A DNA stretch of 11,005 bases, from NCBI GenBank assembly GCA_017520105.1, contig JAFWRL010000056.1:1-11005 (forward strand). Direction: 5' to 3'. Origin of the DNA: Fibrobacter sp. GTDB lineage: Bacteria; Fibrobacterota; Fibrobacteria; Fibrobacterales; Fibrobacteraceae. The notes under the pieces were generated by a model. It worked only from the letters and a program-made list of their open reading frames with translations. It was not told the DNA's origin and ran no database searches. The position numbers and the translations under genes are program-made. Shown one piece after another: positions 1 through 5,576 of the stretch (positions are counted from its first letter, which is position 1; each line of letters opens with the position of its first letter).

Positions 1-401
1 CGTCCTGGAATAATGTTATCTTCGTCGTTTAGCGGAGTCGTGATAACGGAGGCGCCGTTGTTGCCTTTGTCGTCATAGGTGTACCAGTAATCGCCAATTT
101 TGCTTTCGTTGTCGCCATCTTCAAAATCATCGACCAAAACATCGAGACCCTGAGGCAATGTGATAGGGCCTTCGGCAGGGAGCGTGCCCGGAGTTTGTGT
201 CGTGCCGGAGTCGCTTGGAGTTGTCGTTGTAGAATCAGGTTTCTGACCGTTACCCGGATCAGTCGTTTCTGGAGTCTGCTGGGAAATACCCGGATTGGCC
301 ACAAATTGAGCATCGGAGCTGTCATCTCCGCAAGCCGTGAGCGCCATCACAGAGGCGATTCCGAGAACACTTACCGTTGAATAAAAATTCTTGAGTTGCA
401 T
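1..401 (-). CDS. Secreted lipoprotein with a probable carbohydrate-binding-like domain (5' part only)
   Basis: Reading the minus strand from ATG at 401 gives 133 codons before the window edge, so the C-terminus is missing. Residues 1-24 form a lipoprotein signal peptide: a Lys near the start, a hydrophobic stretch, then lipobox LTAC with the lipidated Cys at 24, followed by GDDSSD. Residues 35-80 are a low-complexity Thr/Pro/Gln/Ser linker typical of surface proteins. A folded domain then begins around residue 87 with VLVDDFEDGD and IGDYWYTYDDKGN. This resembles the first strands of galactose-binding-like (CBM11-type) domains recalled from Fibrobacter surface and glycan-degrading proteins. 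AGAGGG lies 4 bases before the ATG and supports the start. The protein is probably anchored in the outer membrane and may bind or act on plant polysaccharide, but any catalytic domain lies outside the window. The lipoprotein call is firm; the domain call is tentative. Confidence 0.8.
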   Translation of the reverse strand, partial: MQLKNFYSTVSVLGIASVMALTACGDDSSDAQFVANPGISQQTPETTDPGNGQKPDSTTTTPSDSGTTQTPGTLPAEGPITLPQGLDVLVDDFEDGDNESKIGDYWYTYDDKGNNGASVITTPLNDEDNIIPG

Positions 402-428
402 AAAGCCCTCTTGTTGTTTTTTTTTAAA

Positions 429-434
429 AGTATA
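429..434 (-). promoter_or_regulatory. Possible -10 box for the leftward lipoprotein gene
   Basis: On the minus strand the hexamer TATACT (within GATAATTATACT) sits 27 bases before the ATG at 401. That would give a leader of about 20 bases containing the AGAGGG ribosome site. No good -35 hexamer is visible at the expected spacing (CTGTTT-like at best). The whole interval 402-597 is AT-rich and must carry promoters for two divergent genes. Confidence 0.35.
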
Positions 435-474
435 ATTATCGACCTTGCATAAACAGGGGGAAAAAAGAGAAATC

Positions 475-490
475 GGTTACTAGTGTAACC
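475..490. promoter_or_regulatory. Perfect 16-bp inverted repeat, operator-like
   Basis: GGTTAC, four bases TAGT, then GTAACC: a perfect 6-bp inverted repeat between two divergent genes (starts at 401 and 598). It lies about 40 bp upstream of the leftward -10 candidate and is not followed by a T-run in either direction, so it looks more like a dimeric regulator site than a terminator. No regulator gene is in the window to pair with it. Confidence 0.35.
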
Positions 491-597
491 ACTGTTTTGA
501 CCTAAATGCCTTATTTGATGAGAAAAATCACAAAAAAGTTTTATTTAGGAACGCATTTGATTTGCTTTAATTAGTAAACTTTTTAAATTTTTTTTAG

Positions 598-1977
598 ATG
601 CGCTATTTCTCGGAAATTTATCACGAATCGACCCAGTACATTCCTCATGGAAGCGGGGATCCCGTCATTATGCACTGGGAAAAGCAACCGTATGCAGACA
701 AGCGTTATGAAGGATGCCCGCAATTCCCGTTTGCGTCTGGATTTACTCCGCTTCTAGCACCTGTTTCTGCCGATTACCTGAATCCGGTTTGCGTCTATGC
801 GGTGGTGCATGGCGGGGATGTCCCTGATGGCGTTTATTACGTTGATTGTGACGAGTCGAAACTTGTGAAACTGGGCGGGGCTGACGTTCGCAAGGCTGTA
901 CTTTTGGCGTTCCCGGAACAGGAATTTGTGAATGCTGCGCAGACAATTTTTATTTATACGGGACTCCTTGAACGAGCCGTTTGGCGATTCCGCGAGGCGG
1001 CTTATCGCCAAGTGCAGATGGATGTCGGGGCGGCCTGCGCGAATACGATTCTCCTTGCAAAGTCCAGAGGGCAAAAAGTTTTTGCACTTGGTGGCTTTGT
1101 TGATGACGCCGTTGCCGTTGCTCTTAAACTTGGAACAACAGAAGTGCCGATGGCCGCTATTGCCGTTTTCCCTGAAAAAAGCATGGTCGCGTTTAATTCC
1201 GTAGATGACGGAGTGGGCGAACTCGCATATTCCAATCATGCAGAGGTGAATGATTACGTGGGGAAGGACGAACTGTCTTTTGATATTTCTCGCTATCCAT
1301 CGCGTTTCATGTTACAGAACCATTTGGAAAATATCGATGACTTGAATCTGTGCATGAAGGTGCGTCGCTTGAACGCTCAAACGTTACCGGGCGATGAATT
1401 TCCGTTGACCCCGTCAAAATTTACGAATGACTACTATTTGCGCGAATTTTGGTTTTTGCCTCCCGACCGTAGAAAAACAACACCATTCACTCATGGAACG
1501 CTTGATTTAGACGATTTCTCGTCGATGTTACGTTGGTTGGAATTGGTCCAGTTGAATGCTTTCGGGGCCGGGCTTATCAAAATTTGGGTTGTCGTTTTTG
1601 ATGTGATGTTTGTGTATGCAGGCGTGTACCGTTACATCCCGGTTCGCAAGTCCATCTACATGCAGAGCGGCTCGGCTAACGTGAAAAAGTTTTGCAAATG
1701 TTTTGCTGTTCCTGAGCAAGTTCAAAGTACGATGTTTGCTGTTGTGCTGACATCGAATTTGAACGAGTCCTGCAATGTGCTTGGCAACCGCGGTTACCGC
1801 TATATGAACTTGAATGCGGGCGTGCTGACCGAATCGCTTTATGTCTCGGCGCGGCTCCTCAACAAAGTTGCTCGCGAAGAACATTTCTTCTACCACGACG
1901 AACTCAAAAAGCTTCTTGAAATTCCTGAATCCGAAAGTATTCTATCCACGATTGTTGTCGGGAAAAATGGTCGGTAA
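598..1977 (+). CDS. Tandem SagB-type / nitroreductase-like protein
   Basis: 459 residues. The N-terminus (YHESTQY..., HWEKQPYADKRYEG) matches the opening typical of SagB-type dehydrogenases, which fixes the ATG; a TAG stop lies directly upstream and there is no Shine-Dalgarno. Two nitroreductase-like units follow. Unit 1 (about 60-192) has GVYYVD, a WRFREAAYRQVQMDVGAA segment matching the wRY..RaYR...lD.G motif, and the closing TEVPMAAIAVFP. Unit 2 (about 252-459) has an RR-type start (KVRRLNAQTL), GVYRYIP, GNRGYRYMNLNAG and LYVSARLL. Unit 1 appears to lack the RRSxR-containing first third, and unit 2 has RRLNA where RRS is usual. Family members are FMN-dependent oxidases that convert azolines to azoles in RiPP (TOMM) pathways, or act on unknown substrates. 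No cyclodehydratase or precursor gene is visible nearby, so the substrate is unknown. It may be a non-TOMM branch or a degenerate flavoprotein. Confidence 0.75.
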   Translation: MRYFSEIYHESTQYIPHGSGDPVIMHWEKQPYADKRYEGCPQFPFASGFTPLLAPVSADYLNPVCVYAVVHGGDVPDGVYYVDCDESKLVKLGGADVRKAVLLAFPEQEFVNAAQTIFIYTGLLERAVWRFREAAYRQVQMDVGAACANTILLAKSRGQKVFALGGFVDDAVAVALKLGTTEVPMAAIAVFPEKSMVAFNSVDDGVGELAYSNHAEVNDYVGKDELSFDISRYPSRFMLQNHLENIDDLNLCMKVRRLNAQTLPGDEFPLTPSKFTNDYYLREFWFLPPDRRKTTPFTHGTLDLDDFSSMLRWLELVQLNAFGAGLIKIWVVVFDVMFVYAGVYRYIPVRKSIYMQSGSANVKKFCKCFAVPEQVQSTMFAVVLTSNLNESCNVLGNRGYRYMNLNAGVLTESLYVSARLLNKVAREEHFFYHDELKKLLEIPESESILSTIVVGKNGR

Positions 1978-2006
1978 TATCACCCATTACGCGATGGCGT
2001 TTCGTC

Positions 2007-2035
2007 ATTCTGAGAGTTCGTAAGAACCGAAGAAT
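2007..2035. repeat. Palindromic repeat of the ATTCTGAG...GAAGAAT type
   Basis: ATTCT (2007-2011) pairs with AGAAT (2031-2035), and inside it GTTC (2016-2019) pairs with GAAC (2024-2027). This is an interrupted hairpin just downstream of the SagB-like gene. Sequences of this kind (cattctgag...gaagaatcc) occur as dispersed intergenic repeats in many bacterial genomes. It is not followed by a T-run, so it is not a clear terminator. Confidence 0.5.
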
Positions 2036-2059
2036 CCAGTGCGAGTCATCCTTGCATGT

Positions 2060-2131
2060 GTTACCCCGACTTTTTACGTTGTCACCCCGGATTAGGTCCC
2101 TGAGCGTTGTCACCCCGGACTTGTTCCGGGG
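2060..2131. repeat. Cluster of GTCACCCCGGA repeat units ending in a perfect hairpin
   Basis: The 14-mer GTTGTCACCCCGGA occurs twice, 28 bases apart (2078-2091 and 2106-2119), with a degenerate copy GTTACCCCGAC at 2060-2070. The last copy completes a hairpin: CCCCGGA (2113-2119), loop CTTGT, TCCGGGG (2125-2131), a perfect 7-bp stem. A GTCCCTGAGC fragment of another repeat type lies between the copies (2096-2105). The cluster fills the space between the SagB-like gene and the truncated CUB-like fragment, and ends 3 bases before that fragment's first usable start codon. Confidence 0.65.
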
Positions 2132-2134
2132 CAG

Positions 2135-2419
2135 TTGTTACTGTTTTTTGAAAATTATGTTACATTTGATTCTAGAACATACGTGGCACCGGGGGACTGG
2201 ATTTATCTTTATGATAGTGCTGATAAACTGATTGGTGCATATACAGGTTATGAACTTTCAGGGAAAACAGTGACTGTAAGGACGAATGCGTTAAAAGTTG
2301 TTCTTGAAAGCAATGACGATAATCAACAGGGATGGGGTTACTCAATAGATAAGGTTGAACATATACCGTATGAGGTGCTGTATCCTTTACTTAATGATGT
2401 TAGGAGAAAGAAAATATGA
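2135..2419 (+). pseudogene. N-terminally truncated CUB-like domain fragment
   Basis: The reading frame is open only from 2096, just after a TAG at 2093-2095. Its only early start is TTG at 2135, and no ATG occurs in frame. The 94-codon peptide contains VAPGDWIYLYDSADKLIGAYTG, then SGKTVTVRTNALKVVLESND and GWGYSIDKV. This is the order of conserved pieces in the C-terminal two thirds of CUB-like beta-sandwich domains, which often sit in secreted proteins. No signal peptide precedes it, and the upstream frame translates repeat DNA. I therefore read it as the tail of a larger secreted protein that lost its 5' part. Its stop overlaps the next gene's ATG (ATGA, 2416-2419), so it was once co-transcribed with the lipoprotein downstream. 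It could still be expressed from TTG, but it would then lack an export signal. Confidence 0.6.
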
Positions 2420-3021
2420 AAAAGTTCATATTAATATTTGTACTCTTATCGCTTGCCATTTGGGGATGTGATGATGGGGACAATCTTTATGATAACGAAA
2501 TCGTTGTTAGTAGAGACTGTACATATGGCGGTGAAACGGGCGTCGAATTTGATTCAGATTCTGTTCGATGTGGAAAAAAGGGAAATATTTATTTTGGGTT
2601 AGGTCGGGTTTATGATCCGGACGACCATACTTCTCCATTAGGCTTTTATTTATTCCATGATAGTAGTGCAAGGAACTCTTTGGATTCTGTTTGGATTTTG
2701 GAAAAGGATTCTGTCAAGATTTCTACTTGCGAAAAGAAAAAACTGCCTAATATAGATTTATCTGGAACATTCTGCTTGCATAAGTTTGATGGTGGTGTTG
2801 GCCGGGATACGGTGAATTATGCGTACAGTTTAATGATACATAGCTGGAATGCTTATTTTATCTATAGCAAACATGGTCTTTATAAAACACTTTGCAACGT
2901 TCATGCTTATGACTGCTATCTACTCTATTCATGCGTTGTCCAGTATGATGGAACTTATAATTTTTCCAAAGTTCCGGATGCGGACGATGCGGAGCAAAAA
3001 GATATAGGATGTGCTGATTAA
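2416..3021 (+). CDS. Cysteine-rich predicted lipoprotein, function unknown
   Basis: 201 residues. MKKF followed by a hydrophobic run to residue 17 and Cys18 (LAIWGC) forms a lipoprotein-type signal; Trp at -2 is unusual for a lipobox. DDGDN after the Cys fits a mature lipoprotein N-terminus. The mature part has eight further cysteines (for example near 35, 52, 105, 120, 160, 167, 173 and 199), suggesting disulfides in an exported, probably outer-membrane or periplasmic protein. I recognise no family. The ATG is supported by AGGAG at 2402-2406, nine bases upstream, and its ATGA overlaps the stop of the CUB-like remnant. Codon use is AT-rich (many ATA, TTA, AGG) compared with fmt or rsmB. The small secreted gene at 3038 follows after 16 bases, so the three probably formed one operon. 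Confidence 0.7.
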   Translation: MKKFILIFVLLSLAIWGCDDGDNLYDNEIVVSRDCTYGGETGVEFDSDSVRCGKKGNIYFGLGRVYDPDDHTSPLGFYLFHDSSARNSLDSVWILEKDSVKISTCEKKKLPNIDLSGTFCLHKFDGGVGRDTVNYAYSLMIHSWNAYFIYSKHGLYKTLCNVHAYDCYLLYSCVVQYDGTYNFSKVPDADDAEQKDIGCAD

Positions 3022-3037
3022 AAAAGAGAGGGAATCC

Positions 3038-3506
3038 GTGAAAAAAATATTACTACTAATTGCAATCGCAATAGGTTTTACAGTGGCTTATGCATACGAT
3101 GACGACAATCGATGTAATGTGCCGAACGCAACATTGGCCGAGGGCATTTATATACCTTCTGGGGCATGCCAACAGACTGGCTAGTGACCCTTCTGGATCG
3201 GTATTCTTTTGGCTTGGAAAGAATTCTGGTTGTACAGAGTTTTATACGACACGGATAGAAACTTTTTATCAAAAGCAAGCACAACCTAACGAACTTGATC
3301 TAGACAATCCGAACCATGATTTACGTTTGACGTTGACTCCTGGGGCAGATAATGTAAATGCTTTGGGAACGGCCGTTATGGCGTCACAAATATTATCCGC
3401 AAAACTTGATAAAGTTCAAATAAGTGTAATCTATAAATTTGTTCCGAGTCCTTATGGAACTGATTTAAATTCTATTCGGTTGCAGTCTGTTAGCAGAGTG
3501 GATTAG
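3038..3506 (+). pseudogene. Small secreted protein gene interrupted by a +1 frameshift
   Basis: GTG at 3038, preceded by GAGAGG five bases upstream, opens a clear signal peptide: MKKILLLIAIAIGF, then TVAYA with likely cleavage before YDDDN. The frame continues as NRCNVPNATLAEGIYIPSGA and stops at TAG 3182-3184 after 48 codons. From about 3165 a different frame stays open to TAG at 3504-3506, giving SDPSGSVFFWLGKNSGCTEF and a hydrophilic tail ending in QSVSRVD. Dropping one G from the GGGG run at 3161-3164 would join both parts into one protein of about 155 residues (...EGIYIPSG-HANRLASDPSG...). The simplest reading is a one-base insertion in that run, either a true mutation or a sequencing error. 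No family recognised. It sits 16 bases after the lipoprotein gene, in the same AT-rich patch. Confidence 0.6.
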
Positions 3507-3515
3507 GCTTGCTCA

Positions 3516-4184
3516 TTACTCCAAAAGGTTCAGCAGCACCGGCGTGATGAAAACAGTCACGACGCCTGCCACTCCTATTGAAAGGCTGCTCATGGCGCCT
3601 TGAACTTCACCTATTTCCATCGCCTTGGTTGTGCCGAGTGCATGGCTGGATGTGCCGATAGCAACGCCTTGCGCCACAGGATTCTTGATGCGGAAATACC
3701 GACAAACGAGCGGAGCCGTTACCGCGCCTGTGATTCCCGTGATGACAATAGATACGATTGTAATTGAAGGTATGCCGCCAATCTGTTCAGAAACAACAGA
3801 ACCCATCGGAATGGTGATGGACTTTGGAATGAGCGAAAGCATGAGCGTTTTGCTCAAACCGAAAATTTTTGCACAAGCAATTACGCAAAAAACGCTAGTC
3901 GTGCTGCCGACGCAAATTCCCGCAAGAATCGGGAACCAGTTCTGTTTGAGAGCCTGAATGTGCCTGTATAGCGGGACCGCGAGCAGAACCGTTACAGGGC
4001 CAAGGAAAAACGAAATGTAGTCGCCACCGACTTTGTATGTATCGTAACTGATTCCCGTAATCGTCAAAAATCCGATGATGAGAATGGTGGCGATGAGAAT
4101 CGGGTTCAGGAGCGGGTTGCGCCACTTGTTGCGGATGGTAACGCCGATTTCAAAAGCGATAATGGTAAGAATAATTCCGAACAT
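3516..4184 (-). CDS. lrgB: LrgB/CidB family membrane protein
   Basis: 222 residues, usual length for the family, with multiple hydrophobic helices. Diagnostic motifs are visible: FFLGPVTVLLAVPLY near residues 58-72, LIPKSITIPMG around 117-127 (the conserved PKS-T-P motif), GAVTAPLVCRYF, and GTSSHALGTTKAMEIGEVQG near 178-197 (the SHA-GT motif). LrgB/CidB proteins act with a small LrgA/CidA partner. They were first described as antiholin/holin-like modulators of autolysis, and relatives are now known to move pyruvate (Bacillus PftAB) or glycolate/glycerate (plant PLGG1). Here the gene lies 6 bases downstream of lrgA, clearly as an operon. It converges on the frameshifted gene at 3038-3506 with only 9 bases between the stops and no visible terminator. 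Substrate cannot be told from sequence. Confidence 0.92.
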   Translation of the reverse strand: MFGIILTIIAFEIGVTIRNKWRNPLLNPILIATILIIGFLTITGISYDTYKVGGDYISFFLGPVTVLLAVPLYRHIQALKQNWFPILAGICVGSTTSVFCVIACAKIFGLSKTLMLSLIPKSITIPMGSVVSEQIGGIPSITIVSIVITGITGAVTAPLVCRYFRIKNPVAQGVAIGTSSHALGTTKAMEIGEVQGAMSSLSIGVAGVVTVFITPVLLNLLE

Positions 4185-4190
4185 GGTGCG

Positions 4191-4544
4191 TTACTTGCCC
4201 TTCGATTTCTTGCTGAAAAGTTGAACTGTCCAACCCGTAGCCGCCATCGTCACGATTGTAAGGACGATACAAAGAATCAGTAGTAGAGGCCATTGGCTCT
4301 TGACATCGTCACCGACAAGCATAAGCCCAATCGCAGGCGGTAAGAAAAAGAACGCAAGCCGCTTCAAGAAAAAATCGCTCACTTCTCGAATCTGCTCCAA
4401 CTTGATGACCTTGAGGCAAAGTAACAAAAGCAGAATGAGCATTCCGAGAATGTTGCCGGGGATGGGGATGCCGGTGTAATCGTGGATGAGTTCACCTACA
4501 TAGCAAATCCCAAGAATCAACGCTAACTGTAAAAGAATTCGCAT
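4191..4544 (-). CDS. lrgA: LrgA/CidA family membrane protein
   Basis: 117 residues from the ATG at 4544. Four hydrophobic segments are visible, and the family signature IPIPGNILGMLILLLLL occurs near residues 26-42, followed by FFLPPAIGLM near 65-74. The frame is open further up to a GTG at 4604, but family members begin almost exactly at MRILLQLALILGICYVGELI. The extra residues would come from the promoter and repeat region, so the shorter start is preferred. There is no Shine-Dalgarno. It is the small partner of the LrgB protein encoded 6 bases downstream; together they form the holin-like or organic-acid transport pair. No LytTR or LysR-type regulator gene is adjacent in the window. Confidence 0.88.
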   Translation of the reverse strand: MRILLQLALILGICYVGELIHDYTGIPIPGNILGMLILLLLLCLKVIKLEQIREVSDFFLKRLAFFFLPPAIGLMLVGDDVKSQWPLLLILCIVLTIVTMAATGWTVQLFSKKSKGK

Positions 4545-4551
4545 GGGCGCA

Positions 4552-4579
4552 AAGATAGAATAATGCTTAAGGCGTGCAA
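4552..4579 (-). promoter_or_regulatory. Candidate promoter for lrgAB
   Basis: On the minus strand TTGCAC (4574-4579) and TATCTT (4552-4557) are separated by 16 bases, a plausible -35/-10 pair. The -10 ends only 7 bases before the lrgA ATG. The transcript would then start at or next to the start codon, consistent with the absence of a Shine-Dalgarno (a leaderless message). Confidence 0.4.
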
Positions 4580-4604
4580 AGACTATGTTTTCCTTATTTG
4601 TCAC

Positions 4605-4622
4605 CCCCGCCTCCGTGCGGGG
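4605..4622. repeat. Palindromic repeat between divergent lrgA and fmt
   Basis: CCCCGC (4605-4610), loop CTCCGT, GCGGGG (4617-4622), a perfect 6-bp stem framed by TGTCAC on the left and ATCACC on the right. The TGTCAC-CCC entry is the same as in the repeats at 2106-2131 and 9782-9807, so it belongs to the same dispersed family. It lies in the divergent promoter region, where a -35 for fmt would be expected. Confidence 0.55.
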
Positions 4623-4639
4623 ATCACCATTTCAATAAC

Positions 4640-4645
4640 TATATT
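4640..4645 (+). promoter_or_regulatory. Candidate -10 box for fmt
   Basis: TATATT ends 7 bases before the fmt ATG (4653), with no Shine-Dalgarno between them. No -35 hexamer is recognisable; the expected position is occupied by the right arm of the palindromic repeat. If used, it would give a leaderless fmt message. Confidence 0.3.
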
Positions 4646-4652
4646 TCACAGC

Positions 4653-5576
4653 ATGAAAATTGTATTTATGGGAACGCCGGATTTTGCGGCTCATTTTTTG
4701 GAACATCTTGTTGCTTCTGATAACGAAGTTTTAGCAGTTGTCACTCAGCCGGATCGTCCGGCAGGCCGTGGTCGCGTGCTTACGCCTCCGCCGGTCAAGG
4801 TGGCTGCACTTGCACACAATCTGCCGGTATTGCAGCCGACGGATTTAAAGTCCCCGGAATTCGAAGCGGAACTCCGTAAGTACGATGCGGACTTGTTTGT
4901 CGTTGTGGCTTATTCCATTTTGCCCAAGAACATTCTGGGCGTTGCAAAATTTGGTGCCGTGAACGTTCATGGAAGTTTGCTCCCGAAATACCGTGGAGCT
5001 GCTCCTGTGCAGCGTGCTATTGCCGATGGCCTTAAAGAAACTGGTGTGACCGTTTTCCGCTTGGATGAAAAGATGGATCACGGTCCGATTCTTGCTCAGC
5101 GCACGGTTGTAATCGATCATCAAGATACGACCGCAAGCTTACTCGACAAGATGGTTGCCCCAGGCTGCGATGCCTTGGACGATGCTATCAATCAGCTCAA
5201 GAACGGCTGCGAAAAAGATTTGACGCAAGACCATGCCCAGGCAAGTGGCGCTCCGAAAATCAAAAAAGAAGAAGGCTTGATTGACTTTAATCTGCCGGCG
5301 CTCACCATCCACAACCGCATTCGCGCATTCAATCCGTGGCCGGGTGGCTATGGAAAGCTGGGCGGTCGCATGGTTTATCTCCGCAAGACGGACACTCCCG
5401 AAAACGGTCCGAAACTTGTTCCGGGTGCTGTCGAATTCAAGGACAACCGCTTCTTTGTCGGCACGGGCGAGGGCGTTCTCGAAGTGCTTGAAATCCAGGC
5501 CGAAGGCAAAAAGCCGATGCCTGTCGCTGATTTTATGCGTGGAATCCAAAAGCGTGAGGGACTTCAATTTTGCTAA
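4653..5576 (+). CDS. fmt: Methionyl-tRNA formyltransferase
   Basis: 307 residues (the E. coli enzyme is 315). It transfers a formyl group from 10-formyl-tetrahydrofolate to Met on initiator tRNA, in the cytoplasm. The N-terminal Rossmann domain opens with MKIVFMGTPDFAA. The formyltransferase active site is intact: NVHGSLLPKYRGAAPVQ with Asn104, His106 and SLLP 108-111, and Asp142 in KMDHGPI. The C-terminal OB-like domain includes IRAFNPWPGGY (224-234). The frame is open 30 codons further upstream to 4563, but that stretch translates the lrgA promoter and repeat, and the family starts at MKIVFMGTP. The gene overlaps rsmB by 7 bases and heads the four-gene operon. No def (peptide deformylase) gene precedes it here, unlike the common def-fmt-rsmB order. 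Confidence 0.97.
   Translation: MKIVFMGTPDFAAHFLEHLVASDNEVLAVVTQPDRPAGRGRVLTPPPVKVAALAHNLPVLQPTDLKSPEFEAELRKYDADLFVVVAYSILPKNILGVAKFGAVNVHGSLLPKYRGAAPVQRAIADGLKETGVTVFRLDEKMDHGPILAQRTVVIDHQDTTASLLDKMVAPGCDALDDAINQLKNGCEKDLTQDHAQASGAPKIKKEEGLIDFNLPALTIHNRIRAFNPWPGGYGKLGGRMVYLRKTDTPENGPKLVPGAVEFKDNRFFVGTGEGVLEVLEIQAEGKKPMPVADFMRGIQKREGLQFC

Noticed and set aside
754..1239. 161-codon minus-strand open frame
   Set aside because: It is a shadow of the SagB-like gene, with no recognisable protein features.
598..1977. A thiazole/oxazole peptide (TOMM) biosynthesis cluster around the SagB-like gene
   Set aside because: No YcaO cyclodehydratase, E1-like partner, precursor peptide or exporter is visible in the window.
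3090..3181. ATG 3090 as start of the small gene at 3038-3506
   Set aside because: Its first about 25 residues are the wrong-frame reading of the signal-peptide region. The GTG at 3038 has a ribosome site and a proper signal peptide.
4545..4604. 20-codon N-terminal extension of lrgA from GTG 4604
   Set aside because: The extra residues are promoter and repeat sequence; family members begin at the MRILLQL segment (ATG 4544).
4563..4652. 30-codon N-terminal extension of fmt
   Set aside because: The stretch translates the divergent promoter and the palindromic repeat; Fmt proteins start at MKIVFMGTP, matching ATG 4653.
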